Shown: positions 1 to 7,553, counted from the stretch's first letter. The stretch: 12,014 bases of DNA from CAYOEJ01 sp964403015 (GCA_964403015.1 CAYOEJ010000045.1:1-12014), one strand, 5' to 3'. Notes: generated by a model from the letters alone, not told the origin. Translations and numbers: made by a program.

Positions 1-9
1 ACGTGACGC

Positions 10-27
10 CGCCCGTCGCAACGGGCG
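10..27. terminator. GC-rich hairpin after the pit gene
   Basis: A perfect 7-bp stem (CGCCCGT with ACGGGCG) closes on a 4-nt loop (CGCA), 15 bp beyond the stop codon of the minus-strand phosphate transporter. It sits where a terminator for the DUF47-pit pair would be expected. On the minus strand it is not followed by a T tract, so it may be a weak or factor-assisted terminator, or only an mRNA 3'-end structure. Confidence 0.4.
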
Positions 28-42
28 TGATCGCCGTCGTGC

Positions 43-1041
43 CTAAGCGAAGAGGTTCAGGATGAAGTAGGTGATGGCTGCGAACAGAGCCGCTGCGGGG
101 ATGGTCAAGAACCACGCGCCCACGATGTTTCCGGTGACCGACCAGCGCACGGCCGAGCGACGCTTCGTAGCGCCAACGCCCATGATGGCAGAGGTGATGG
201 TCTGAGTGGTGGAAATGGGTGCGTGCCAGATGAACGCCGTGGAGTACAGAACCGATGCCGCAACGCTTTCTGCTACGAAGCCGCGTGCAGGGTCAAGATC
301 GATGATCTTCGAGCCGAGCGTCTTCATAATGCGCCAGCCACCCGAGTAAGTACCGAGTGAGATGGCGGCAGCTGCCGCGAGCTTCACCCAGGTTGGAATG
401 CCCGATCCCTCGTGGTAGCCACCGGCGACGAGAGCCAGAGCAATCACGCCCATGGTCTTCTGTGCGTCTTGCAGGCCGTGACCGAGCGCCATGGCGGCGG
501 CCGAGATGGTCTGGGCATAGCGGAACTTGCGCATCGTTGAGCGATAGGCGAAGTTCTGGAAGATCCGCAACGTAATCTTCATCAAGATATAAGCCAAGAT
601 GAAGCCCACGAAGGGGGAGAGGAACATCGGGATGACAACCTTGGTTCCAATGACTCCCCAGTGCACGCTCACCGACGCCGCAAGGCCAGCACCGGTAAGA
701 CCACCGATGAGGGCGTGGGACGACGACGATGGGAGACCGAGCCACCAAGTGGTGAGGTTCCAAGCGATTGCGCCGACGAGACCCGCGAGCACGACTATCA
801 AGCCGTTAAACCCTTCGGGTGGATCGACGATACCCGAGCCGATTGTTTCGGCCACGCCCGTTCCGAGCATGGCTCCGATAAAGTTCATAACCGCTGCCAT
901 GAGCAGCGCGGTGCGTGGTGTCAGTGCGCGCGTGGCGACCGAGGTCGCGATAGCGTTTGCCGCGTCGTGGAAACCGTTAGTGAAGTCAAAAACTAACGCG
1001 ATAGCAACAACGATGACGACCAGAAAGAGTACGCCATCCAC
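43..1041 (-). CDS. pit: PiT-family inorganic phosphate transporter
   Basis: This 332-residue integral membrane protein belongs to the PiT family, which imports inorganic phosphate (often as a metal-phosphate) driven by the ion gradient. The family's two homologous halves are both visible: NGFHDAAN at residues 22-29 in the first half and GHGLQDAQK at 187-195 in the second. The serine-rich LPSSSSHALIGG stretch at 103-114 is typical. About ten hydrophobic segments span the length, as usual for bacterial members of 320-420 residues. The start is a GTG preceded at 8 nt by a good ribosome site (AAGGAG, minus strand, 1050-1055). That site lies inside the end of the upstream DUF47 gene, and only 2 bp separate its stop from this start, so translation is probably coupled. 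Family assignment is firm; the exact cotransported ion cannot be read. Confidence 0.93.
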   Translation of the reverse strand: MDGVLFLVVIVVAIALVFDFTNGFHDAANAIATSVATRALTPRTALLMAAVMNFIGAMLGTGVAETIGSGIVDPPEGFNGLIVVLAGLVGAIAWNLTTWWLGLPSSSSHALIGGLTGAGLAASVSVHWGVIGTKVVIPMFLSPFVGFILAYILMKITLRIFQNFAYRSTMRKFRYAQTISAAAMALGHGLQDAQKTMGVIALALVAGGYHEGSGIPTWVKLAAAAAISLGTYSGGWRIMKTLGSKIIDLDPARGFVAESVAASVLYSTAFIWHAPISTTQTITSAIMGVGATKRRSAVRWSVTGNIVGAWFLTIPAAALFAAITYFILNLFA

Positions 1042-1043
1042 TG

Positions 1044-1670
1044 TCAGGACTCCTTGATCGCGATGCTCTCGACGACGTTTGCGAGATTCTCGAAGCTGTC
1101 GATGGCGGCCTCAAGGGCATCCACAACAAACTTGATCTTCAAAACTTCCATGGCGTCAACGTTGTCGCCGTTGAAGAGGTCAGCAATGAGTGAGCGGTAG
1201 GTTGTATCGCCCCGGTTCTCGAGCTGGTTGATCGCAACCCAGTATTCGCGGGTGGACTCATCGATGGAGGAAAGGTCAGCCATGGCATCGCGGGTAAGCT
1301 CTGCACACTGGCGGATGATCTCGATGAGTTCGATGGCCTTCTCTGGAAGATGACCAATGCGGTAAAGAACCGTGTTGTCACCTGCCTCATCGATGAGGTC
1401 GATGACGTCGTCGATGAGCGAGATCAGCTCGTGCATGTCCTCACGGTCGTAAGGAAGAACGAAGCTCTTGCCAACCTTCCGCAGGACGTCGTGGTTGGCG
1501 TCGTCGGCAAGGTTCTCGATTTCGTGAAGCTTTTGGTTGAGCTCCACTCGGGTGTTGCGGTCGGCTGCGCCAATCTGTGAAAGAATCTCGGCTGCTTGGA
1601 CTATGTACTCGGCCTGAAGCGAAATTGAATGTAGTACCGCTTTGCCGGGTGCGAATTTACGTAGACCCAC
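1044..1670 (-). CDS. DUF47 / PhoU-like protein, Pit partner
   Basis: This 208-residue, largely helical, acidic soluble protein matches the DUF47 family (distantly PhoU-like). Such proteins are commonly encoded beside PiT transporters and are thought to modulate them. The N-terminus (LRKFAPGKAVLHSISLQAEY) fits the family's beginning, and the stretch around IDDVIDLIDEAGD is a characteristic acidic helix. The start is GTG at 1668-1670, with AGAGGA a few bases upstream. It is the first gene of a two-gene minus-strand unit with the transporter. Three 11-bp direct repeats just upstream suggest phosphate-responsive control. The regulatory role is family knowledge; nothing here shows a catalytic site. 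Confidence 0.88.
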   Translation of the reverse strand: MGLRKFAPGKAVLHSISLQAEYIVQAAEILSQIGAADRNTRVELNQKLHEIENLADDANHDVLRKVGKSFVLPYDREDMHELISLIDDVIDLIDEAGDNTVLYRIGHLPEKAIELIEIIRQCAELTRDAMADLSSIDESTREYWVAINQLENRGDTTYRSLIADLFNGDNVDAMEVLKIKFVVDALEAAIDSFENLANVVESIAIKES

Positions 1671-1967
1671 AATGTCCTCTGAACACTAGGTAAACAATTG
1701 TCAAACAAAGACTATGCCCTAATTTTTTGGAAAGGGTGCCATTAGACCTAATTCACGAATGGCAGTTGGATACTTCACAATGGGCGACACCCCGTTTAGT
1801 GCGTCTGAGCAGCCAAAATGCTCGATATTGTACGTGTGTTCGGAAGTGGGTATCGCAAGAAAATTCCACGCGAATTAGTGCTGTTTTGGGGTCACATGGT
1901 GACCCGCCGGTGCCGATCTTCCTGGGCATGTGAAAAGATGCTGGGCGTAACTGGAGAAGGAGAGACA
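1671..1967. other. Divergent intergenic region, pit operon / AGCS gene
   Basis: This 297-bp non-coding stretch lies between the minus-strand phosphate genes and the plus-strand symporter. An open frame in phase with the symporter extends back to 1818, but its residues look unlike a conserved N-terminus. A perfect hairpin (GGGTCAC, loop ATG, GTGACCC) lies at 1889-1905 in the probable symporter leader. Weak plus-strand promoter candidates are TTCACA (1774-1779) 17 bp before TAGTGC (1797-1802), and TATTGT at 1826-1831. I found no match to a glycine riboswitch or another leader I know. Confidence 0.5.
1674..1706 (-). promoter_or_regulatory. Candidate PhoP box (three 11-bp direct repeats)
   Basis: Read on the minus strand, three units follow one another at exact 11-bp steps: GTTTGACAATT, GTTTACCTAGT and GTTCAGAGGAC. 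This is the geometry and core (GTTYACC-like, then four free bases) known for PhoP boxes in Streptomyces and relatives. The position directly upstream of the DUF47-pit pair fits. The third unit matches poorly and runs into the ribosome site, and no clear -10 is visible, so this is a candidate only. Confidence 0.4.
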
Positions 1968-3452
1968 TTGGACAAGCTCCAAGACGTGATTGCGAATGTC
2001 ACTGCACCCGCAGCCCAATGGCTGACCAGCATCAATGACTGGCTCTACACGTTCATCATGATTGCCGCCTTGGTAGGCACCGGCATCTGGATGACGATTC
2101 GTACCCGCGGAGTGCAGCTTCGTCATTTCGCCGACATGGCTCGTTATGTCCTTCAGTCGCGTCAAGGCGCACACGGCGGGATTTCGTCATTCCAAGCATT
2201 CGCCATGGGTATGGCCACGCGCATTGGTATCGGTAACATTACTGGCATTGCGCTCGCGATTATCCTGGGTGGTCCGGGCGCACTGTTTTGGATGTGGCTG
2301 GTGGCGTTCGTAGGTATGGCGACGGCGTTCGCGGAAGCGACTCTGGCGCAGATCTTCAAGCGGCGTCATCCGGATGGGACCTTCCGTGGTGGGCCAGCTG
2401 TGTATATTTTGCGCGGCCTGAAGTCACGTGGTTTGGCGGCTACATTCGCGGTGTCCATGGTGTTCGCCATGGTTATTGCGATGCCCATGGTTCAGTCAAA
2501 CACCATTGCCGGAGTTCTTTCCTCCTCGCACGGAACGGAAAGCTGGATCACCGGGCTTGTGGTGGCGAGCCTGACCGCACTCGTTCTGTTCGGTGGGGTG
2601 CGCGGCATCGCGCGAGCCACCGAGATCATTTCTCCAGTGATGGCGGTCTTCTACCTTCTTGTGGCCCTTACTGTGCTCCTTCTGAACTTCGGAGCGTTGC
2701 CGCAGTTCTTCGCGGACGTGTTCGCCTCCGCGTTCGGGCTGAAAGAAGCACTGTTCGGTACTGCCGGCGGTTTTGTGGCGGCGCTTCTCAACGGCGTACG
2801 ACGCGGTCTCTTCTCCAACGAGGCCGGCATGGGAACAAACCCCAATGCGGCGGCTACCGCGACTGTCGACCATCCCGTACATCAGGGCCTGATTCAGTCA
2901 TTCGGGGTCTTCTTTGACACCATGTTTATCTGTTCGGCTACGGGTTTCATTGTGATGACGACGGGCGTGCTCGACCTCGCGAACGTGTCCGTTGACGACT
3001 CCGCCCACCTCACCACCACCGGCATCACCGAAACCCTTGGTGACTGGATGGCCTGGCCCGTCTCGATCATGATTTTCTTCTTTGGCTTTTCTTCGATTCT
3101 GGGAGCGTATGCCTACGGCGAAGCAAACCTCGTTTTCCTCAAGGCCGGTCACAGGGCGGAAGTAGCCATGCGCGGTGTTGTGGTTCTTTCCTGTTTCCTC
3201 GGTGCAATCCTCGCCCTCCACTTCGTGTGGACGCTGATGGACACAGCGATGTTCGTGGTGACGATCCTCAATCTCATTGCACTGGTCTCGCTGACCAAAT
3301 GGACCGTGGCAGCTCTCAAGGACTATGAGCGCCAGCGTGCCCAAGGACGCGAGGTCCCCGTGTTTATTCCTGCCGAGGCGAACCTGCCCGCCGAGCTCGG
3401 GGGAGATGCGTGGTTCTTTGCCAGTGACAGCAACAGGGGCCGCAGCTCTTAG
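1968..3452 (+). CDS. Sodium:alanine (AGCS) amino acid symporter
   Basis: This 494-residue multipass membrane protein belongs to the alanine/glycine:cation symporter family, which imports alanine, glycine or related amino acids with sodium or protons. The family signatures are plain: MATRIGIGNITG at residues 82-93, followed by ILGGPGALFWMW; GGPAVYI at 141-147; and NEAGMGTNPNAAATA at 284-298. About eleven hydrophobic segments fit the family, and the length is typical. I chose the TTG at 1968 because AAGGAG stands 5 nt before it and the following residues (DKLQDVIANV) lead straight into the first helix. The in-frame ATG at 1938 has only a weak ribosome site. No gene is close on the same strand, so it is probably monocistronic. 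Substrate choice among small amino acids cannot be read. Confidence 0.92.
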   Translation: MDKLQDVIANVTAPAAQWLTSINDWLYTFIMIAALVGTGIWMTIRTRGVQLRHFADMARYVLQSRQGAHGGISSFQAFAMGMATRIGIGNITGIALAIILGGPGALFWMWLVAFVGMATAFAEATLAQIFKRRHPDGTFRGGPAVYILRGLKSRGLAATFAVSMVFAMVIAMPMVQSNTIAGVLSSSHGTESWITGLVVASLTALVLFGGVRGIARATEIISPVMAVFYLLVALTVLLLNFGALPQFFADVFASAFGLKEALFGTAGGFVAALLNGVRRGLFSNEAGMGTNPNAAATATVDHPVHQGLIQSFGVFFDTMFICSATGFIVMTTGVLDLANVSVDDSAHLTTTGITETLGDWMAWPVSIMIFFFGFSSILGAYAYGEANLVFLKAGHRAEVAMRGVVVLSCFLGAILALHFVWTLMDTAMFVVTILNLIALVSLTKWTVAALKDYERQRAQGREVPVFIPAEANLPAELGGDAWFFASDSNRGRSS

Positions 3453-3818
3453 AACCGCGACCCCCGCTGAAGTCTAGGACACCGAACCCGAGAGCGCCTG
3501 TCGGCGCGAAGGCCGCTCGTAGCGGCAAATATTTGGAGCCCGGGGCTTTCGCGATCCGGTGTCTTGATAAGAACTCTAGCCCACCTAGCCTGCGATGTCA
3601 CCCCTCGGGAAGCGAAATATATCGCACGTATTCCGTGACACGATGACCTAATTGAACATTCGTGCGCGGTGTTTGACCCGCATTTCAGCGCGGAAAGCGG
3701 TAGATTTTTGACGTCGGTATGGGCAAAATTCCGTACCAGTCTTAGCGCCAAATTTGCCTCCGATGCGGTGTCTGCCACGCAGGGCACTGATTTGCACCAA
3801 ATATGGAACAATTGCACC
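3453..3818. other. 366-bp intergenic stretch without a supported gene
   Basis: Between the symporter stop and the next supported start lie the nested stem-loop element at 3476-3565 and an AT-richer stretch with a weaker hairpin (GGTATGG, 8-nt loop, CCGTACC, with one wobble pair) at 3716-3737. The downstream gene's frame stays open back to an ATG at 3669. That extra 50 residues is polar, looks unconserved and lacks a ribosome site, so I treat it as untranslated. No convincing promoter was found apart from an AACAAT six bases before the GTG start at 3819. Confidence 0.5.
3476..3565. other. Nested multi-branch stem-loop element
   Basis: The outer arms AGGACACCG (3476-3484) and CGGTGTCTT (3557-3565) pair over 9 bp with one wobble. 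Inside are GCGCC/GGCGC (3494-3507), GCCGCT/AGCGGC with a 3-nt loop (3512-3526) and AGCC/GGCT (3537-3547). CGCGAA (3505-3510) can alternatively pair with TTCGCG (3548-3553) and enclose the last two hairpins. It begins 24 bp after the symporter stop, so it could be its terminator, a small RNA or a repeat. It lacks tRNA motifs and a T tract. Confidence 0.45.
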
Positions 3819-4595
3819 GTGACCACGAACCCAGAACCGGCTCTGCGAGCGCAATCTGCGCTCAGGCCTACGATTCTCAAGAACCGCGACTTCTCTCGCA
3901 CAATTCTTGGTATCTGCATGTCCACAGTCCTCGCGGTAGGCGTGGGCTTTGGCGTTCCCGGCACGGTCATCGCCTACCTGATTCTTGCCATCTTTTTCAT
4001 TCCTGGTTGGCCACACCTTCTTGACCTCACCAATCGGCATGCGCCTCGATTGATCCTCGGGCTCACCACGGTCGCGTGTGCTGCTGCGGCTGCTTTTGGT
4101 TCGGTTGAGCAATCTGCGCTCGTCGCGGTGGGAGCCGTCATGGCGAGTTTTGTGGGTGAAATGCTCCGCAAGGACGGCCGTATACGGCTGGTCGAACAAA
4201 TCTCGGGCACCATCGCGGGTGTCATGGTTCTTGTGGCTGGATCAATGTGGATCCACCTTGCTAAAATTGATGTTGGCACGCAGATCACCATCTGCATCGC
4301 TATCTCCATTGCTGTAGCTGCACTCATTCTCTCCTTCAAGACTCCAAACGCCAGACCCGTTGCCGTCTTCAACTCGATCGTCTTTGCGGCGGGAACGTCG
4401 CTGATTCTTGGCTTCAATGTCTTTGCCGGGATCTTTGCTGGTGCGGGCGTGGGGATGTCGTATCTGCTGGTGCGCAGGTCGTTGGCAAATGAGCCTGCCG
4501 ATACGCGGCTACGTGCTGGAATCAGTCGTACTCTGCTGCCACACCTCGTGCTCGGCATCATTGGCTACGTCACTATGCTCATGCTCGGTTCCTAG
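3819..4595 (+). CDS. Hypothetical multipass membrane protein
   Basis: I do not recognise this 258-residue protein. It has a polar N-terminus of about 30 residues, then roughly nine hydrophobic segments (for example IPGWPHLL after the second, and VFNSIVFAAGTSLILGFNVF late) with few charges between them, ending directly in the last helix. This suggests a permease-like or channel-like inner-membrane protein, but no transporter signature is visible. I chose GTG at 3819 because the frame before it looks unconserved and an AACAAT stands six bases upstream, as in the leaderless-looking start of the next gene. An ATG at 3669 would give 308 residues. It lies 57 bp before the FABP-like gene on the same strand, which seems to have its own promoter, so operon membership is uncertain. 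Confidence 0.65.
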   Translation: MTTNPEPALRAQSALRPTILKNRDFSRTILGICMSTVLAVGVGFGVPGTVIAYLILAIFFIPGWPHLLDLTNRHAPRLILGLTTVACAAAAAFGSVEQSALVAVGAVMASFVGEMLRKDGRIRLVEQISGTIAGVMVLVAGSMWIHLAKIDVGTQITICIAISIAVAALILSFKTPNARPVAVFNSIVFAAGTSLILGFNVFAGIFAGAGVGMSYLLVRRSLANEPADTRLRAGISRTLLPHLVLGIIGYVTMLMLGS

Positions 4596-4640
4596 GTTTA
4601 GCGCTAGGCATGATGTCTCGAACTAGTCGGGGTTCTCGTT

Positions 4641-4646
4641 TAGCCT
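4641..4646 (+). promoter_or_regulatory. Candidate -10 of a leaderless promoter
   Basis: TAGCCT fits the TANNNT pattern of actinobacterial -10 elements and ends exactly six bases before the ATG at 4653, placing transcription start on or next to the A. No usable ribosome site precedes that ATG (AGAGG is one base away). The other nitrobindin-family gene in this window has TAGACT at the same distance. No clear -35 is visible. Confidence 0.4.
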
Positions 4647-4652
4647 AGAGGT

Positions 4653-5327
4653 ATGGCAATCAGACTTCCCGAGAATCTTGCACCAGAGAATTACCCGATG
4701 GGTTGGCTCGTCGACTCTTGGCATGGCGGCGGCATCCTAGAATACGAAGGTATCGAGCCGGCAGCCTATATTCACGAACTCACCATCGATGCACGCGATG
4801 GAGGTCCCTATCTCCAGATCTCGTCGCGAGTCTGGTTGGCACATGAGCCCGCCGGCGTCGTCGACAAGGAAGCGCCCGGCCAAGTGACCTACGATCAACT
4901 CACCAAAGAGCGCCTCTGGTCCTCACACACCGGATACATTCGCGTGAACCCCGAGGCTCAACAACGCGCTGACGGCGCGTCCGAGATCGAGGCCATGATC
5001 GCATCGCCAGCCGGTGTGGCTCAGGCGTGGGTCGGGCTTATTTCGGGTCCGCGCGTTCAGCTACTCACCGATGGCATCATGCGCTCGGCCTCCGGCGCCC
5101 AGATTGAGGGTGCCAAACTCATGGCCGGCAACGTCGCCTCGGACCTGTTCTACGCCATCGACATGGAAGCGTTCGGCTCCGAGATGCGCAGCTACATGGC
5201 CGGACGGCTTTCGCGTCAGTTTAACGACCACGTCGATGCCCCCGAGCCTTCCGGAGCTGACGCCGCTGGGACCAGCGATACTGATACCGCAGCAAGTGGC
5301 ACCGCCACCGAGTCCGACAATTCATAG
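4653..5327 (+). CDS. FABP-family / nitrobindin-like protein
   Basis: This 224-residue protein has the small beta-barrel fold of the FABP-like or nitrobindin (THAP4 C-terminal, DUF1794) family, some members of which bind heme. The family's opening motif appears as GWLVDSWHGGGILEYEG at residues 17-33. The closing stretch (ASDLFYAIDMEAFGSEMRSY, then MAGRLSR) aligns with the end of the barrel. The position where heme-binding members have an axial histidine appears to be occupied by tyrosine or another residue here, so heme binding is doubtful. About the last 30 residues are an acidic, Ser/Thr/Ala-rich disordered tail. It stands directly before the ygfZ-type gene, a pairing I recall as common in actinobacteria. 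It has a likely leaderless start. The biochemical role is unknown. Confidence 0.82.
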   Translation: MAIRLPENLAPENYPMGWLVDSWHGGGILEYEGIEPAAYIHELTIDARDGGPYLQISSRVWLAHEPAGVVDKEAPGQVTYDQLTKERLWSSHTGYIRVNPEAQQRADGASEIEAMIASPAGVAQAWVGLISGPRVQLLTDGIMRSASGAQIEGAKLMAGNVASDLFYAIDMEAFGSEMRSYMAGRLSRQFNDHVDAPEPSGADAAGTSDTDTAASGTATESDNS

Positions 5328-5357
5328 AGCACCATCCCCGACTGCAGATTGTAGATA

Positions 5358-6560
5358 ATGACTAACGTTTCACCGCTTGGCTCACTTCCCGGTTCTGTGA
5401 TTCCCGAAGGTGAAGTGGTGGCTGCCCATTACGGGCGCCCCTTCGCTGAAGAGCATCAGTTGCGCGCCGGTAGAGGTTTCACAGATCTGTCGTTCATTGA
5501 GATCGTGACCGTGAGTGGAGTGGATCGTCTGTCTTGGCTCCACAATCTCACTACGCGCGACTTCAACAGCCTGAAATCCGGCATCAGCACGGAGATGATG
5601 ATCCTCGATCCGAACGGACATATTCAATCTGTTGCGGGTGTGGTCGACGACGGTGAGACGACGTGGCTTCTCACCGACGCGGGTGGCGCCGAGCCACTTG
5701 CCTTCTTCCTTGACTCGATGAAGTTTATGCTTCGCGTAGAGGTCGTGATTCGCCCCGGACTTGGCGCTATCGGAGTCATGGCAGTTCCAGACGCGATTCC
5801 AGCCGCGGCAGCAGAACTCGCTCAGGTCGTGTGGCACGATCCTTGGCCAACCACCACGCCCGGCGGAACCAACTACGGTATATCCGATGACGAGCATCCA
5901 GCTCGCCTTTCGAACCGATCGATCATGATCGTGCCCGAAGAGCAGTTGGGTGCATGCGCCGAGGCGCTGATTGCCGGCGGAATGACCCCGGTCGGTCTAC
6001 TTGGCTGGGAAGCTGCTCGGATTGCCGATCGGCGTCCGCGTGCTTCTCACGAGGTTGTTGAGCGCGCGCTTCCGCACGAACTCGACTGGCTCCGCACCGC
6101 CGTCCATTTGGAGAAGGGGTGCTACCGCGGGCAAGAAACTGTCGCTAAGTTGATCAACCTGGGTAAGCCACCACGCCGACTCACCTATCTCTATCTCGAA
6201 GGACCCGAGGGTGAGCTACCCGATCCGGGTACTGAGGTCATGCTGAATGGCAAGAAGGTTGGACAGCTAACCTCGATTGCCCGCGACGCCGACGAAGGGC
6301 CAATAGCCCTCGCATTACTCAAGCGTTCGGTCGCCGTGGATGCCACCTTGGAGATCGGCGAGTTCGTCGCATCGCAAGAGGAAATCGTGAGCGCTAGCGG
6401 TAAGTCCGCAGCGTCGCCCGCGGAACGTCCGGGAGCAGGGCTTGGGCGCAGGGCTCGCGGCACGCAGCCAACGCCTCCGGTCAAGCCGGTGAATGAAGCG
6501 AACGCACTCCAAGACCAGAGTGCCACATCGCAGGATCAGAGCGAGGGCCGCCCGTCGTGA
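5358..6560 (+). CDS. ygfZ: YgfZ-type folate-binding protein (GcvT-like fold)
   Basis: This 400-residue protein is of the YgfZ/GcvT family, which uses tetrahydrofolate and is needed for making or repairing certain Fe-S clusters. The diagnostic motif KGCYRGQE is at residues 253-260 and is followed by the usual VAKLINLGKPPRRL. The N-terminal part (FTDLSFIEIVTVSGVDRLSW, then LHNLTTRDF) matches the folate-binding domain of the family, and the C-terminal barrel ends near residue 345. The last 55 residues are Pro/Ser/Gln-rich, look disordered and are longer than in most homologues. The ATG has no obvious ribosome site and lies 30 bp after the FABP-like gene, so coupling to that gene is plausible. 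Its stop overlaps the GTG start of the next gene by 4 bp. Confidence 0.9.
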   Translation: MTNVSPLGSLPGSVIPEGEVVAAHYGRPFAEEHQLRAGRGFTDLSFIEIVTVSGVDRLSWLHNLTTRDFNSLKSGISTEMMILDPNGHIQSVAGVVDDGETTWLLTDAGGAEPLAFFLDSMKFMLRVEVVIRPGLGAIGVMAVPDAIPAAAAELAQVVWHDPWPTTTPGGTNYGISDDEHPARLSNRSIMIVPEEQLGACAEALIAGGMTPVGLLGWEAARIADRRPRASHEVVERALPHELDWLRTAVHLEKGCYRGQETVAKLINLGKPPRRLTYLYLEGPEGELPDPGTEVMLNGKKVGQLTSIARDADEGPIALALLKRSVAVDATLEIGEFVASQEEIVSASGKSAASPAERPGAGLGRRARGTQPTPPVKPVNEANALQDQSATSQDQSEGRPS

Positions 6561-6919
6561 ATCAGGTATTCGCGTTCATCTTCGGAACCGTTATCCCAGT
6601 AATTTTTCTGGGGCTGTTCGCCTTCGGACTGCTCGACGTATTACGGCGCCCAACAAGCGACTTCGCCAGCGCAGCCCAGAGCAAGGCCTTCTGGGTGGTC
6701 ATCCTCGGACTTGGCGCTCTGCTGCACTTCTCACGACTCATGCGCCTGTGGATACCCTTCGGCGGCTTCATCGGCCTCGCCCTTCTGATCGGACTCATTT
6801 ACTACCTCGGCCCCGAGCGTCAGCGCATGGGCCCACCGCGAGGTGGAGGCGGATTCCGCCGCGGCGGCAACTCAGGTGGTCCGTTCGGGCGCGGCCCCAG
6901 CAATCGAGGCGGCTGGTAA
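6557..6919 (+). CDS. DUF2516-like small membrane protein with Gly/Arg-rich tail
   Basis: This 120-residue protein has three hydrophobic segments (about 5-28, 44-58 and 66-84). The pattern LLDVLRRPTSDFASAAQSKAFWVVILGLGAL at 25-55 ending in IYYLGP resembles DUF2516, an actinobacterial family of unknown function. The final 30 residues form an RGG-like, Gly/Arg-rich, positively charged tail (RGGGGFRRGG, GRGPSNRGGW) on what should be the cytoplasmic side, unusual in such a small membrane protein. The GTG start overlaps the preceding stop (GTGA), and its stop overlaps the next start (TAATG), so it is translationally coupled on both sides. Family assignment is by pattern memory and is moderate. Confidence 0.72.
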   Translation: MNQVFAFIFGTVIPVIFLGLFAFGLLDVLRRPTSDFASAAQSKAFWVVILGLGALLHFSRLMRLWIPFGGFIGLALLIGLIYYLGPERQRMGPPRGGGGFRRGGNSGGPFGRGPSNRGGW

Positions 6920-7389
6920 TGCGCGCGGTCGTTCAACGCGTCAAACGAGCGTCGGTCACGGCATTCCCCACCGATCCCGACGCTGAGGGCACCGTCGTCG
7001 GCAAAATTGGCCCGGGGCTGTGCGTGCTAGTCGGAGTGACTCACGACGACGGGCCCGCCCAAGTCGAGAAAGTCGCCCGCAAGATTGCGCAGCTGAAACT
7101 TCTGCGGGCTCCGGATGGGTCCGACGACGTCGGGGCTCGAGTCTCTGCCGAAGAATCCGGCGCGCCCATCCTGCTGGTTTCCCAGTTCACGCTCTATGCA
7201 GATGTCCGCAAGGGTCGTAAACCCAGTTGGTCTCATGCGGCTGCGGGCGAGGTGGCTGAACCGGTGTTTGACCAGCTCGTCGAAGCGGTACGGGGACATG
7301 GCCTTGAGGTCCAGACGGGGTCATTCGGAGCGATGATGGACGTGGAGCTGGTCAACGACGGTCCATTCACCATCCTCATCGACGTCTAA
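6919..7389 (+). CDS. dtd: D-aminoacyl-tRNA deacylase
   Basis: This 156-residue enzyme hydrolyses D-amino acids (and glycine mischarged on tRNA-Ala) from tRNA, protecting translation. The catalytic and substrate-binding motifs are both present: SQFTLYAD at residues 88-95 and the Gly-Pro motif in NDGPFT at 146-151. The N-terminus MRAVVQRVKRASVT is typical. A short acidic insert (FPTDPDAEG, about 16-24) makes it slightly longer than the usual 145-150 residues. The ATG overlaps the stop of the upstream gene by one base (TAATG), with GAGG about 9 nt before. The frame is open far upstream, but that extension overlaps two genes and is not real. It is probably the last gene of the run that includes the ygfZ-type gene. 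Confidence 0.93.
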   Translation: MRAVVQRVKRASVTAFPTDPDAEGTVVGKIGPGLCVLVGVTHDDGPAQVEKVARKIAQLKLLRAPDGSDDVGARVSAEESGAPILLVSQFTLYADVRKGRKPSWSHAAAGEVAEPVFDQLVEAVRGHGLEVQTGSFGAMMDVELVNDGPFTILIDV

Positions 7390-7475
7390 GACTCAACCAC
7401 AAGGCTCGGTCGGATTGGGCGTGAGCCTGCGCAGACTCAACCACGAGACTCCGGTCGGATTGGGCGTCAGCCTGC
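7389..7475. repeat. Two direct copies of a 44-bp-period repeat
   Basis: Copy 1 (7389-7430) and copy 2 (7433-7475) share AGACTCAACCAC, CGGTCGGATTGGGCGT and AGCCTGC, differing mainly in a short central stretch and one indel. The array starts on the last base of the dtd stop codon and lies about 140 bp before clpC. No clear terminator stem is contained in the unit; a role in regulation of clpC or simple tandem duplication are both possible. Confidence 0.8.
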
Positions 7476-7553
7476 AACCGGCGTCGTCGAACTCTCTCCC
7501 ATGTCACGCCAGCGGCGAAATAGGGAAGGGGATACGTTTACGGGTCGTTAAGG

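Noticed and set aside
1818..1967. N-terminal extension of the AGCS symporter from ATG 1818
   Set aside because: The added residues are unlike the family's N-terminus, and a much better ribosome site stands before the TTG at 1968.
1720..1967. Glycine riboswitch before the AGCS symporter
   Set aside because: Symporters of this family can follow glycine riboswitches, but I could not find the paired core motifs here; only a single 7-bp hairpin is seen.
3476..3565. tRNA-like cloverleaf on either strand
   Set aside because: The outer stem and inner hairpins recall a cloverleaf, but there is no D-loop motif, no T-arm GGTTCGAATCC pattern, no recognisable anticodon arm and no CCA-compatible end.
3669..3818. 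N-terminal extension of the membrane protein from ATG 3669
   Set aside because: No ribosome site, and the extra 50 polar residues look unconserved; the GTG at 3819 leads more naturally into the first membrane segment.
6493..6918. Long N-terminal extension of dtd
   Set aside because: It overlaps the end of the ygfZ-type gene and the whole DUF2516-like gene in another frame and is Arg-rich, as expected for a shadow frame in GC-rich DNA.
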